Positions 9,431 to 19,121 of a stretch of DNA of 64,000 bases are shown one piece after another. The notes beneath the pieces are model-generated. The model saw only the letters and a list, made by a program, of their open reading frames with translations, searched no databases and was not told the DNA's origin. The position numbers and the translations under genes are program-made. Source of the DNA: a bacterium (GTDB lineage: Bacteria; SZUA-79; Acidulodesulfobacterales; Acidulodesulfobacteraceae); assembly GCA_021794255.1 (NCBI GenBank), contig JAJYRF010000001.1, positions 61,170 to 125,169 of the forward strand, in the 5' to 3' direction. The first letter of the stretch is position 1. Each line of letters opens with the position of its first letter.

Positions 9431-10201
9431 ATGATAGATAAAACTGCAATAATAGGAAAAAATGCAACTGTTGATGATTCTACAAGTATCGGCCCATATT
9501 GTGTAATTAAAGATAATGTAAAAATAGGTAAAAATAATAAAATTGCATCCCATGTTGTTATTGAAGGTAATACGGAAATAGGGGATGATAACAGGATATT
9601 TCAATTTGCGTCAATCGGTTCAGTTCCTCAAGATCTAAAATATAAAGGCGAAAATACAAGACTGATAATAGGCAGCAATAATATAATCAGAGAATATGCT
9701 ACATTTAATCCCGGTACGATAACAGGTAATTCAGTTACCGTTATAGGCGATTTTAATCTTTTTATGATGTCAACCCACGTAGCCCATGATTGTGTTATAG
9801 GAAATTATGCAATATTAGCTAATCATGCAACTCTTGCAGGGCATGTGGAAATTAACGATTTTGCTATACTCGGAGGTTTATGCGCCGTGCATCAATTTAC
9901 AAAAATAGGCGAATCTGCTTTAATTTCAGGCGGAACTATGGTGGTTCAGGATATCCCTCCATATTTGATTGCCTCAGGCGATAGAGCGAGGATTTATGGC
10001 ATTAACAAAATAGGTCTTGAGAGGAGAGGTTTTTCAAAAAAAGAAATAGATGATGTAAAAAATGCATATAAAATAATATATAGATCAAAATTGACAATTA
10101 AAAACGCTATTAATAAAATTAAAAGTGAAATAAATACAACTCCGATTGTAGAAAAATTTATTGAATTTATATTAAATTCTAAACGCGGTATAACAAGATA
10201 A
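9431..10201 (+). CDS. lpxA: UDP-N-acetylglucosamine O-acyltransferase LpxA
   Basis: First step of lipid A synthesis: transfers a 3-hydroxyacyl chain to the 3-OH of UDP-GlcNAc. A left-handed beta-helix of hexapeptide repeats spans about residues 1-190, with the catalytic His in STHVAHDCVIGN. The C-terminal helical domain (about 190-256) contains GLERRGFSKKEI, a typical LpxA segment. The 256-residue length is standard. It lies 66 bases after fabZ and 36 before lpxI. Confidence 0.96.
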   Translation: MIDKTAIIGKNATVDDSTSIGPYCVIKDNVKIGKNNKIASHVVIEGNTEIGDDNRIFQFASIGSVPQDLKYKGENTRLIIGSNNIIREYATFNPGTITGNSVTVIGDFNLFMMSTHVAHDCVIGNYAILANHATLAGHVEINDFAILGGLCAVHQFTKIGESALISGGTMVVQDIPPYLIASGDRARIYGINKIGLERRGFSKKEIDDVKNAYKIIYRSKLTIKNAINKIKSEINTTPIVEKFIEFILNSKRGITR

Positions 10202-10236
10202 AGATAGCAAACTTAAAAGCGGTAATATAATTTTTA

Positions 10237-11043
10237 ATGATAAACCGGAAAAGAATAGGTCTTATAGCAGGATATGGAGAATTCCCTCTTTTATATATAA
10301 AAAAGCTTAAATCTTTAGGTTTCTATGTTTGTGTTTGCGCTATTGAAGAAGAAGCTGGAGAAAGATTGAAAGACTACGCAGATTCTATCATTTATATAAG
10401 TGTTGGAGAGCTTGGGAAACTTATAAAGTTTTTTAAATCTGAAAATGTCAATGAAATTATTATGGCAGGCAAGGTTAAAAAAACTTTAATGTTTAAAAAA
10501 ATAAAGCCTGATTTAAAAGCTATCACCCTTTTTTTGTCTCTTAAAGACAAAAAAGACGATACTATTTTAAATGCTATATGTAAATATCTAGAGAAGGAAG
10601 GGTTAACAATAGTGCCTCAAACTAATTATTTATCTTCTATATTTCCTGAAAAGGGAATATTGTCAGCCCGTAAACCGTCATCAAAAGAATTAGCGGATAT
10701 TAATTTTGGATATGAAGCCGCAAAATTGGTAGCAGGAGCTGATATAGGGCAGACCGCCGTTGTTAAAGATTTATCGGTAATGGCATTAGAAGCTATTGAA
10801 GGAACAGACGAAGCAATTTTAAGAGGCGGAAAATTAGCTTGCGGCGGTGCGGTTGTAGTAAAAGTAAATAAGCCGAACCAAGACTTGAGATTTGATATAC
10901 CTGCGGTAGGAACCGGCACATTAGATGTAATGAACGATTCACAATGTAAATGTTTAGCTTTTGAAAAAAATACAATAATAATTAATAAACAGGAATTTGT
11001 TAAGAAATCTAATGATTACGGTATCGCGGTTTATGTAATTTAA
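10237..11043 (+). CDS. lpxI: UDP-2,3-diacylglucosamine pyrophosphatase LpxI
   Basis: Hydrolyses UDP-2,3-diacylglucosamine to lipid X (diacylglucosamine 1-phosphate) and UMP; it stands in for LpxH in many alpha- and deltaproteobacteria. The family signature is visible: IGLIAGYGEFPLLYIKKLKS at the N-terminus, IMAGKVKK in the middle, and a C-terminal domain with EGTDEAILRGG and PAVGTGTLDVM. At 268 residues it matches known LpxI (DUF1009) proteins. It lies between lpxA and lpxB, which supports the role. Confidence 0.94.
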   Translation: MINRKRIGLIAGYGEFPLLYIKKLKSLGFYVCVCAIEEEAGERLKDYADSIIYISVGELGKLIKFFKSENVNEIIMAGKVKKTLMFKKIKPDLKAITLFLSLKDKKDDTILNAICKYLEKEGLTIVPQTNYLSSIFPEKGILSARKPSSKELADINFGYEAAKLVAGADIGQTAVVKDLSVMALEAIEGTDEAILRGGKLACGGAVVVKVNKPNQDLRFDIPAVGTGTLDVMNDSQCKCLAFEKNTIIINKQEFVKKSNDYGIAVYVI

Positions 11044-11054
11044 TTTTCTATAAA

Positions 11055-11091
11055 AATAATATATACTAAATATTTGTTAGTATATATTATT
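11055..11091. terminator. Perfect 14-bp inverted repeat between lpxI and lpxB
   Basis: Arms AATAATATATACTA (11055-11068) and TAGTATATATTATT (11078-11091) match perfectly around a 9-base loop, 12 bases after the lpxI stop. It is A+T except for one G-C pair and has no clear T-run. It may attenuate transcription or stabilise the lpxI transcript end; a true terminator is unproven. Confidence 0.35.
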
Positions 11092-11179
11092 AAATTATTA
11101 ATTTAAATAAAAATCTGTAAATTAATTTATGCCAAATCAATTTATGTTTAAAATATATTTAATTTCAAAAAAGCAATAA

Positions 11180-12349
11180 GTGGGAAAAATATTAATAGTT
11201 TCAGGAGAACTTTCAGGGGACTGGCTTGCATCCGGTTTAATTAAAGAATTGAAGAAGGTTAAGCCCGATGCCGATTTTTACGCAGTGGGCGGCGATAATT
11301 TAAAATCTGAAGGAGCGGAAATTATTGCAGATTTAAATGAGCTTGCAGTTATGGGTTTTATTGAAGTAGTTTTAAAAATATCAGTTATAAAAAAAATATT
11401 GAAACGTATTTTAGCATGGATTAAACTAAACAAACCTGATTTGATAATTTTAGTTGATTTTCCTACATTTAATTTTAAAATTGCGAAGTATGCACATCAA
11501 TTAAACATTCCTGTTATTTATTATGTTCCCCCAAAAATATGGGCTTCAAGATATAAAAGGATATATTTTATAAAAAAATATATAAAATTTGTGATAGTTA
11601 TATTTCCTTTTGAAATAAATATTTATGAAAATAAAGGTATAAAAGTGTATTATTGCGGGAATCCGCTTCAATATAGATTAAATAAATTACAAAAAATCAT
11701 AAAGACAAATAATATAGATAATATAGATAATAAAAATTTAAAAAAAACCCAATACTATCCTATAATTTCGTTTTTACCGGGTTCAAGAAAATCAGAATTA
11801 AAATACCATAGTCCAAGGATTATAGAATCCGCTAAACTTATGCTTTTTAATTATCCAGATGCTTTATTTGTATTTCCTTTCAGAAAAGATATTGATGTAT
11901 CAGTTTTAAAAAAAGAATTAGATAAATCTAAATTGCCAAAAGAAAGTTATAATATATCAAATTATTTTGAAGAGTCGCTTTTGCAAAGCGATATAATAAT
12001 TGTTGCATCCGGAACGGCTTCATTGGAAGCCGCAATGTTTAAAAAACCAATTATAATAGTATATTATTTGAATTATTTCACTTATTTAATTGCAAAAATA
12101 ATTGTTAAAGTAAAAGATATAGGATTAATAAATATAATAGCGGGTAAAAGAATAGTGCCTGAGCTGATTGAGTCTCAATTTACTCCTGAAAATGTGTATA
12201 ATGAAACGGTAAAGTATTTAAAAAATGATGAATATCGCAAAACGGTAATTTCCGAAATAGAAAAAACTATTTTAGCTTTAGATTCTATTAAAAATCCGTT
12301 TAAAGAGACTGCAGAAATTATAAATAAAAACATTTTTGAGAAACAATAA
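11180..12349 (+). CDS. lpxB: Lipid-A-disaccharide synthase LpxB
   Basis: Joins UDP-2,3-diacylglucosamine to lipid X to make the lipid A disaccharide, at the inner face of the inner membrane. The GT19 signature is clear: ILIVSGELSGDWLASGL at the N-terminus, then YYVPPKIWA, FLPGSRKSE and a C-terminal donor site in VASGTASLEAAMFKKP. The start is GTG. The family is usually 380-390 residues long; this one is 389 despite a short Asn/Asp-rich linker (about 176-190) between the two lobes. The region just downstream begins msbA. Confidence 0.95.
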   Translation: MGKILIVSGELSGDWLASGLIKELKKVKPDADFYAVGGDNLKSEGAEIIADLNELAVMGFIEVVLKISVIKKILKRILAWIKLNKPDLIILVDFPTFNFKIAKYAHQLNIPVIYYVPPKIWASRYKRIYFIKKYIKFVIVIFPFEINIYENKGIKVYYCGNPLQYRLNKLQKIIKTNNIDNIDNKNLKKTQYYPIISFLPGSRKSELKYHSPRIIESAKLMLFNYPDALFVFPFRKDIDVSVLKKELDKSKLPKESYNISNYFEESLLQSDIIIVASGTASLEAAMFKKPIIIVYYLNYFTYLIAKIIVKVKDIGLINIIAGKRIVPELIESQFTPENVYNETVKYLKNDEYRKTVISEIEKTILALDSIKNPFKETAEIINKNIFEKQ

Positions 12350-12362
12350 ATATTGTAAATTT

Positions 12363-14204
12363 ATGTTTAAAAATAAAAAAAATATAGAAAAAAATAAGCA
12401 AAAAACTAAACAATCCTATATTATATTAAAGAAACTTTTGCCGTATATGCGACCGTATAAAAATCGGCTGATAATGGCTTTGGTCAGTATGAGCATAGTT
12501 TCATTACTGACCGGGATACTTGCATATATTGTTAAACCGCTTATTAACGATATATTTGTATCTAAAAGCTTTGAGGAACTTATATTAATACCGTTATTAG
12601 TTATAGCTATATTTGTTGCAAAGGGAATTTTTTATTATATGGAAGCATACTATACTGGATATGTCGGGCAAAATATAATAAAGAATATTAGGAACGATGT
12701 TTACAAATATATTGTCAACCTTCCCGTATCAAAACTAAATAAGATACCTACGGGTGTTTTTATAGCTAGAATCACTTATGATATTAATCTTATCCAGCAT
12801 ACCGTATCAAGTGCTTTAAGCGCAATAGCAAAAGATATATTAACGATTATAGTTCTTCTTGCAATTATTTTTTATATGGACTTTTATTTAGCTATAGCAG
12901 TGTTTATACTTTTTCCGATAGCTATAATCCCCGTCTCTCTTCTTGGAAAAAAAACTAGAAAAACCAGTATTGATACCCAGAACGAAATGGGTAATATTAC
13001 TAAATTTCTTGATGAAACTATTTCAAATTTAAGAATAGTTAAAGCATACAATATGCAAGAATTTGAGATAGGAAGGTTCAAAAAGCTTTCCGACAGGTTG
13101 TACAGATTTCTTATCAGAATGACTAAAATCAAAGGCATTACCGTTCCGTTTGTTGAATTAACGGGAGGCATTGCAGTTTCTTCAATAATATTTCTTGGCG
13201 GTCTGCAGGTTATAAAATATGGATATTCGCCCGGCAGTTTTTTTTCATTTTTAACTGCAATTTTACTTTTATACGAACCTGTAAAAAGTCTTTCAAGACT
13301 TAATAATAATCTTCAAGAAGGGATAGCCGCATCATCTAGGGTATTCGAAATAATGGAAGATAATTTTGAAGATATTTCTAAAGGCGAGAGTTTGCCTAAA
13401 AACATAGAAAGGCTGCAAATTAAGAATTTATATTTCAGTTACAATAAAGAAAATGGGTTTGACCTTAAAAATATAAATTTAGATGTCGAGAAAGGTAAAA
13501 TAATTGCAATAGTCGGACGTTCAGGAGCAGGCAAGAGCACTTTGTCTATGCTAATTCCCGGTTTTTATCGTCCTGATGAAGGAGAAATATTAATTAACGG
13601 TAAAAATATAAATTTATATAGCTTAAAAGAAATAAGGAGCAATATTTCTTATGTATCACAGCAGGTTTCTTTATTTAACGAATCCGTTAAGTTTAATATA
13701 GCATACGGCACTTCTTTTGAAAATCAAAATATTAATCATAATATAGATAAAGAAAATATCAATAAACATAACAGCGGCGAGTATAACAGTTGCAATAATA
13801 ATATGATTATTAATGCAGCTAAACTTGCGTATGCGCATAATTTTGTGATTAATCTTCCCGAAGGATATGATACTTTAGTCGATGAATCTGGATTGAGATT
13901 ATCAGGAGGAGAAAAACAAAGAATTCTAATGGCTCGGGCTTTCTTGAAAAATGCCCCTATATTAATTTTAGATGAAGCAACGGCATCATTGGATAACGAA
14001 TCAGAAAAGTATATTCAAGAAGCGCTTTTTAATCTTTGCAGAGATAAAATTGCTATCGTTGTAGCGCACAGACTTTCAACAGTTCAAAAAGCAGACATTA
14101 TATATGTTATGGAAAACGGAGAAATTGTTGAACAAGGTAATCATGAAAAATTAATTGAAATAGACGGTATTTATAAAAATATTCTAATTAAACAGATGCA
14201 ATAA
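12363..14204 (+). CDS. msbA: Lipid A export ABC transporter MsbA
   Basis: Half-transporter (homodimer) that flips lipid A-core across the inner membrane. Six membrane helices span about residues 30-310. The ATPase domain has Walker A GRSGAGKST, signature LSGGEKQR, Walker B ILILDEATAS and switch His in VAHRLST. An Asn-rich insertion of roughly 35 residues lies in the helical subdomain between NIAYG and AAKLAYAHNF, where other MsbA proteins have a short loop. I prefer the ATG at 12363 over an in-frame TTG at 12336 inside the lpxB end. waaA follows after 2 bases. MsbA rather than another exporter is inferred from the lipid A neighbours. Confidence 0.9.
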   Translation: MFKNKKNIEKNKQKTKQSYIILKKLLPYMRPYKNRLIMALVSMSIVSLLTGILAYIVKPLINDIFVSKSFEELILIPLLVIAIFVAKGIFYYMEAYYTGYVGQNIIKNIRNDVYKYIVNLPVSKLNKIPTGVFIARITYDINLIQHTVSSALSAIAKDILTIIVLLAIIFYMDFYLAIAVFILFPIAIIPVSLLGKKTRKTSIDTQNEMGNITKFLDETISNLRIVKAYNMQEFEIGRFKKLSDRLYRFLIRMTKIKGITVPFVELTGGIAVSSIIFLGGLQVIKYGYSPGSFFSFLTAILLLYEPVKSLSRLNNNLQEGIAASSRVFEIMEDNFEDISKGESLPKNIERLQIKNLYFSYNKENGFDLKNINLDVEKGKIIAIVGRSGAGKSTLSMLIPGFYRPDEGEILINGKNINLYSLKEIRSNISYVSQQVSLFNESVKFNIAYGTSFENQNINHNIDKENINKHNSGEYNSCNNNMIINAAKLAYAHNFVINLPEGYDTLVDESGLRLSGGEKQRILMARAFLKNAPILILDEATASLDNESEKYIQEALFNLCRDKIAIVVAHRLSTVQKADIIYVMENGEIVEQGNHEKLIEIDGIYKNILIKQMQ

Positions 14205-14206
14205 TA

Positions 14207-15781
14207 ATGAAGCGAATATATTTTTTTATTTATAATCTTATTTTATATATAAGCTTGCCTTTTTTTTTAATTAGTATGCTTTTTTTATATTTAATTAAAA
14301 ATAAGCATGCTTCCGGTTTTTTCTATAAATTAATGCCTTATCTTTATCTATCTTATATAGGTTTTGCTAAAAATAATAAAAATAATAATAAAAAAAGTAA
14401 ATCTTTATGGATTCATGCAGTTTCGGTAGGTGAAGTCAATGCGTCATTTTATTTTATTAATTTATTATTGAACCGCATTAATAACAACATCAATAATAAT
14501 GAAAAGCAGAAAAAAATATATCTTTCCGTAGTCACAAGAACAGGATACGAAAATGCAATCAAAAAATTTAAAGGAATGCCTATTTTTGTAATTTATTTTC
14601 CGTATGATTTTTTATTTTCGGTTAAAAATTTTATCAATTTAATAAATCCTATATGCTTTATATCAATAGAGACTGAAATATGGCCTAATTTGTTTAATAA
14701 ACTAAAAAAAACTGATATACCTATTTTTATTTTAAACGCAAGATTGTCGGATAAGTCTTTCAGAAATTATTATAAATTTAAATTTTTCTTTAGATATATA
14801 TTTGAGTGTATTGATTTAGTGGCTTGTATATCAAAAAATTATTATAATAAATTTCTGGATTTAGGAATAAGCAAAGACAAATTATATATTACAGGCAATA
14901 TGAAATTTGATACTGCACAAAAAGAAGAAATAGAAAAACTTAAAATTGAAGGTATTAAATATAAAGACGCTATAATAAATAATTCTATTTGTCGCTATAA
15001 TGGCGGTATTAACGACAATATTAAATCACATAGCGCAAACCAACTGAATAATTATATAGCAAAAATAATAATTGCAGGCAGTACGCATGAAAGAGAAGAA
15101 CAAATAATATTAGATGTATTTTTAAAATTAGTTAAAAATATTGATGATAGCAATTATGATTATAATCATAATCATAATCATAATATAAAACTTTACCTGA
15201 TAATAGCGCCGAGACATCCTGAAAGGTTTCAATATGTTTCTGAATTAATTAAAAAATATAAATTAGATTATGTTAAAATTTCCTCTTTAGTTTTCAATCA
15301 AAGCATTATAGAGGCAAATCATAACATGGCTGTTTGTGAAAATAATAATGATAATAATGAATGCAGTTTTAAAAACGAAACTAGTTTAAAGTTAAGATAT
15401 TATAATAGCAATATTATACTTATAGATAAAATGGGAATATTAAATTCATTATACAGCATAGCAGATATTGCATTTATAGGCGGCAGTATGGTTCCACCGG
15501 GCGGAGGACATAACATGCTTGAGCCCCTATCCTTTGGAGTGCCTGTTATTTTTGGAAATTTTGTTGAAAATTTTCAACAAATTGCCGATGAAATTATATC
15601 TTCAGGCGCTGGTGTTATGGCTGCAAATCCGAAAGAACTTTTTAACGCTATTTATACTTTTATTAATAATGAAAAAAAATCGTCTGAAGCATCTATAGAG
15701 GCGTTAAAGATCATAGAAAGAAATCAAGGCTCATCGTTTAAAAATTTAAATTTATTAATAAATTTTGGTAATATAATTTAA
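14207..15781 (+). CDS. waaA: 3-deoxy-D-manno-octulosonic acid (Kdo) transferase
   Basis: Transfers Kdo from CMP-Kdo to lipid IVA at the inner membrane. It has an N-terminal membrane anchor (about residues 7-30), SVGEVNAS with the catalytic Glu, IETEIWPN, IAPRHPERF and the donor-site GGSMVPPGGGHNMLEP. The 524-residue length is about 100 above the usual 420. The excess is low-complexity Asn-rich insertions, one encoded by a hexanucleotide repeat at about 15165-15185 (reading Asn-His repeats) and one around FAKNNKNNNKKSK. Conserved motifs are intact, so it is probably active. It closes the envelope cluster. Confidence 0.93.
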   Translation: MKRIYFFIYNLILYISLPFFLISMLFLYLIKNKHASGFFYKLMPYLYLSYIGFAKNNKNNNKKSKSLWIHAVSVGEVNASFYFINLLLNRINNNINNNEKQKKIYLSVVTRTGYENAIKKFKGMPIFVIYFPYDFLFSVKNFINLINPICFISIETEIWPNLFNKLKKTDIPIFILNARLSDKSFRNYYKFKFFFRYIFECIDLVACISKNYYNKFLDLGISKDKLYITGNMKFDTAQKEEIEKLKIEGIKYKDAIINNSICRYNGGINDNIKSHSANQLNNYIAKIIIAGSTHEREEQIILDVFLKLVKNIDDSNYDYNHNHNHNIKLYLIIAPRHPERFQYVSELIKKYKLDYVKISSLVFNQSIIEANHNMAVCENNNDNNECSFKNETSLKLRYYNSNIILIDKMGILNSLYSIADIAFIGGSMVPPGGGHNMLEPLSFGVPVIFGNFVENFQQIADEIISSGAGVMAANPKELFNAIYTFINNEKKSSEASIEALKIIERNQGSSFKNLNLLINFGNII

Positions 15782-15861
15782 ATATTAAAAATTTGGGATG
15801 CTTCAAAACAATTAAATTATAAATAATTAATATTTTAATTTTAGATATTAATTATAAATAA

Positions 15862-15897
15862 AAAATAAATAATAATTTTTATTTTATTATTTATTTT
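15862..15897. terminator. All-A/T 13-bp inverted repeat between convergent waaA and rho
   Basis: AAAATAAATAATA (15862-15874) and TATTATTTATTTT (15885-15897) are perfect inverted copies around a 10-base loop. The flanks are T-rich when read from either side. The site lies between two converging genes, where a bidirectional terminator is expected. The stem has no G-C pair, so it would be weak on its own. Confidence 0.45.
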
Positions 15898-15926
15898 ATT
15901 CTAATAATATTTAAAATTTTTTATAA

Positions 15927-17192
15927 TTATTGATTCATAAGATTAAGAAAATCGGCATTTGTTTTTGTATTTTTTATTTTTTCTATCAAAAATTCCATAG
16001 CATCAGAAGTGTCCATCGAAGATAAAACCTTTCTTAAAACCCATATTTTTTTTAATTGATCTTTATCTATAAGCAGTTCTTCTTTTCTTGTCCCGGATTT
16101 ATTAACATCTATTGCAGGAAATATCCTTTTTTCCGCAAGTTTTCGGTCCAAATTGGCTTCAAGATTTCCCGTGCCTTTAAATTCTTCGAATATTACTTCA
16201 TCCGCTCTAGAACCTGTGTCTATTAATGCTGTTGCAATAATAGTTAAACTGCCGCCTTCTTCTATATTTCTTGCCGCCCCAAAAAATCTTTTAGGTTTAT
16301 GCAGTGCATTGGAATCAACGCCGCCTGAAAGAACTTTTCCTGAAGACGGAATTGTAACATTGTAAGCTCTTGCAAGTCTTGTGATAGAATCTAATAAAAT
16401 AACTACGTCTCTACCTGTTTCAACAAGCCTTTTTGCTTTCTCAATAACTATTTCGGCTATTTGTATATGTCTTTGAGGGGGCTCGTCAAATGTTGAACTT
16501 ATAACTTCTCCGCTGATAGATCTTTGCATATCCGTGACTTCTTCAGGTCTTTCGTCAATTAAAAGAACCATTAAAAATATTTCTTTATGGTTAGCATTTA
16601 TAGCATGAGCAATGTCTTTTAAAAGAATAGTCTTGCCTGTTCTTGGAGGAGCTACTATAAGCGCCCTTTGTCCTTTACCTATAGGAATAAGTAAATCCAT
16701 CATTCTTGTGGAAATATTTTTTGAATCAAATTCTAATTTTATTTTTTCCTGCGGATAAAGAGGAGTTAAATTATCAAATAAAATTTTTTCCTTTGCAACC
16801 TCAGGATCCTCAAAATTTACGTTTTCAACTTTTAATAAGGCATAAAATCTTTCATTGTCTTTAGGCGGTCTTATTATTCCGCTGACGGTATCTCCGGTTC
16901 TAAGCCCAAATCTTCTGATTTGCGAAGGGGAGACATATATATCATCTGGTCCATGCAGATAATTAGATTCTAATGATCTAAGAAATCCATACTGGTCAGG
17001 TAATATTTCAAGTACACCTTCGCCTGTTATTAACCCGTTTTTTTCAGCTGTTTGATTTTTTTCGGTTTCTGCTTGTAATAGCGCATAAATCAGATCCTGC
17101 TTACGCATTCCGGAGGCGCCTTCTATACTGTACTCCTTAGCAATCACCATTAACTCTGATATTTTTTTTATAGATAATTCTTTTACATTCAT
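15927..17192 (-). CDS. rho: Transcription termination factor Rho
   Basis: Hexameric RNA-dependent ATPase that terminates transcription. An N-terminal helical domain (about residues 1-45) precedes the cold-shock-like RNA-binding domain (about 55-120, YGFLRS and [18 protein letters not shown]). The RecA-like motor has P-loop APPRTGKT, Walker [17 protein letters not shown], and the Q/R-loop region around [21 protein letters not shown]. The 421-residue length is normal. GAGGAAAT precedes the ATG. It is last in a minus-strand run, 29 bases after the GGDEF gene. Given the AT-only hairpins in this genome, Rho may be important here (inference). Confidence 0.97.
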   Translation of the reverse strand: MNVKELSIKKISELMVIAKEYSIEGASGMRKQDLIYALLQAETEKNQTAEKNGLITGEGVLEILPDQYGFLRSLESNYLHGPDDIYVSPSQIRRFGLRTGDTVSGIIRPPKDNERFYALLKVENVNFEDPEVAKEKILFDNLTPLYPQEKIKLEFDSKNISTRMMDLLIPIGKGQRALIVAPPRTGKTILLKDIAHAINANHKEIFLMVLLIDERPEEVTDMQRSISGEVISSTFDEPPQRHIQIAEIVIEKAKRLVETGRDVVILLDSITRLARAYNVTIPSSGKVLSGGVDSNALHKPKRFFGAARNIEEGGSLTIIATALIDTGSRADEVIFEEFKGTGNLEANLDRKLAEKRIFPAIDVNKSGTRKEELLIDKDQLKKIWVLRKVLSSMDTSDAMEFLIEKIKNTKTNADFLNLMNQ

Positions 17193-17220
17193 AATTTCCT
17201 CTTTCTTTAATCTTAATTAA

Positions 17221-18246
17221 TTAAATTATATTCCATTTTAAGTTTCTTCTTGCTTCAAACCTTCTTGATTCTGCTAAATCAATTACTATTCTTTCTGTGC
17301 TGCCGTCATCGGGATACTGGGCAATTCCTGCATTCAAAGATATAATGTGATTATTTTGTTTTATAAAATAATCCTGAACTTCTGAAAATATATTTTCAAT
17401 AATTTTTTTTGTATCTATCTTATTTAAATTTGGAAAGCAAATAATGATTTTGTTTCCAAACCTTGCGGCAATATCGTAAGTTCTTATGTATTTTTGTGTT
17501 GAGCCGCCTATAAAATTGATAACGGCATCTCCTGCTTTATGTCCGGATATAGAATTGAATTCATTTAATTTATTAATTGACATTAAAACAATTGACATAG
17601 TACCTTTCTCGGAATGAATTTTTTGCATTTCTTCAAATAATCTTTGATGAAAATATTTAAAATTGTAAAGACCCGATACATTATCAAATTTAGAGTGTTC
17701 TAAAATAGCTTCCTCGCATTTTTTTGCTTTAATTATATATGAGAGTATTGAAAAAATAATATCAAAAGTATTTTTTTTGCCGTCATCTTCATCCGTACAA
17801 TTCTTAAAACCGTTCACGGAATAGATAATAACGCTCATTGATTCATTATTTATATTATGTTCCGCAGTTAGTGGATAAATATATAATTCTTTAATATCCC
17901 TATGTTCAAAATTTATTGTTTTTATATTATTTAATTCAGGGAAATTTTCTTTAAAGTCGGTATAAAAAGATTTATTGCTATTTAAAATTTTAATAAGCGG
18001 TTCGGATGGTTCTGATTGAATTTTTACAGTATATTCATGAGAAATACCCCTTGAAATTATCACTTTAATTTCTTTGCTGTTTTTAATACTCATAAACATA
18101 ATTGCCGTAGCGCCAAAAAAAAGATCTAAATTGATGTTTACAAAATGTAAAATTTCTTCCAGAGTTTTATTTTGATTAACTACCGCCATAAGTTCTTCGA
18201 TAAATTTGAAACCTGAATGTTCACAGCTGTTTATATTATTTTCCAT
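17221..18246 (-). CDS. GAF-GGDEF-like protein with degenerate GGDEF motif
   Basis: The N-terminal half (about residues 10-150) looks like a GAF sensor domain; the C-terminal half (about 175-335) is a GGDEF fold with VSGLYNFKYFHQRL, GHKAGDAVINFIG and INAGIAQYPDDG-type segments. The active-site signature is lost: where RYGGDEF is expected the protein has RFGNKIIICF (about residues 262-271). The metal-binding DxDxFK region reads MSINKLNEFN. Cyclic-di-GMP synthesis is therefore unlikely; a regulatory or binding role is inferred. I chose the ATG at 18246 because AAGGGGGT lies 8 bases before it; an upstream in-frame start at 18309 has no such site. Confidence 0.75.
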   Translation of the reverse strand: MENNINSCEHSGFKFIEELMAVVNQNKTLEEILHFVNINLDLFFGATAIMFMSIKNSKEIKVIISRGISHEYTVKIQSEPSEPLIKILNSNKSFYTDFKENFPELNNIKTINFEHRDIKELYIYPLTAEHNINNESMSVIIYSVNGFKNCTDEDDGKKNTFDIIFSILSYIIKAKKCEEAILEHSKFDNVSGLYNFKYFHQRLFEEMQKIHSEKGTMSIVLMSINKLNEFNSISGHKAGDAVINFIGGSTQKYIRTYDIAARFGNKIIICFPNLNKIDTKKIIENIFSEVQDYFIKQNNHIISLNAGIAQYPDDGSTERIVIDLAESRRFEARRNLKWNII

Positions 18247-18417
18247 ATATAGAACCCCCTTATTGTAATTTATAAAGTATTTAATTAAATAATGCCTAAG
18301 TAGCAGCACTATTTTTATATTTTATAATGATTTATATAATATTTAAGTTAAATAGTAATTATATTTTGCAAAATAATTATTTTTAAATTCAAAAATTAGA
18401 TTAAAATAAATAATTTT

Positions 18418-18454
18418 ATATATAACTTATATATAGCATATATAAGTTATATAT
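18418..18454 (-). terminator. Perfect 17-bp inverted repeat downstream of coaE
   Basis: The two 17-base arms (18418-18434 and 18438-18454) are perfect inverted copies around a 3-base loop. The site starts 22 bases past the coaE stop. On the minus strand it is followed by a T-rich tract. A terminator or transcript-end hairpin separating coaE from the GGDEF gene is the simplest reading. Confidence 0.5.
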
Positions 18455-18475
18455 CAGGATTTTACAGGTAATATA

Positions 18476-19066
18476 TCAATTATTAATATTGTTAAGAAAG
18501 TTTATTAATAAGCATATTTGAGGGTTCAAAAATTTTAAACCGTAACTATTATTAATTATAAAATGAGATTTAGAAATTTTATAAGGCTGCTTAAATTGAA
18601 ACTTATTTCTATTAATAAAATCTTCGAATGTAAATTTTGAGATAGTTCTATTCAATCTTTTTGAATAATCGCATACAACAAGAATGATTTTATCCATTTC
18701 CAGATAAAATCCTGATTCAAATATAACAGCCCCTTCAATGACAGCTATTTTTGAATTGCAATTTAAATCCAAAATTTCTTTAGTTTTTTTTCTTAATGCA
18801 GGATAAATAATATTTTCCAAATTTTTTTTTTTAATTTTATTTGAAAAAACAATTTGCGCAAGAATTTTTCTGTTAATGTCTTCATCTTTATTTAAAATGT
18901 TTTTGCCGAAAAAATCAACTGTTTTTTTATATTCATCGGTATTTTTTTTTAATAGCAATTTTGATAGTTCATCAAGATTGATTGTAAAGAATCCTGCTTC
19001 TTTAAGAAAAGACAAAACAGTAGTTTTACCTGAACCTATAGAACCTGTTAAACCAATTTTTAACAA
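18476..19066 (-). CDS. coaE: Dephospho-CoA kinase
   Basis: Last step of coenzyme A synthesis: phosphorylates dephospho-CoA on the ribose 3'-OH. The P-loop GLTGSIGSGKTTV is at residues 5-17, followed by INLDELSKLLL with the acceptor-site Asp, and VIEGAVIFESGFY and VVCDYSKRLNRT further on. At 196 residues it is close to the family norm, although the lid and C-terminal region is Phe/Lys-rich and diverged. The start appears to be TTG, with AGGAAA upstream. It follows pgeF by 55 bases in the same run. Confidence 0.88.
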   Translation of the reverse strand: MLKIGLTGSIGSGKTTVLSFLKEAGFFTINLDELSKLLLKKNTDEYKKTVDFFGKNILNKDEDINRKILAQIVFSNKIKKKNLENIIYPALRKKTKEILDLNCNSKIAVIEGAVIFESGFYLEMDKIILVVCDYSKRLNRTISKFTFEDFINRNKFQFKQPYKISKSHFIINNSYGLKFLNPQICLLINFLNNINN

Positions 19067-19121
19067 CTTTAAAATTTCCTATTATTAATTTATATACATT
19101 ATATTATTAATTTAATTTAAA

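Noticed and set aside
17221..18246. Active diguanylate cyclase
   Set aside because: The GGDEF signature and metal-binding residues are replaced.
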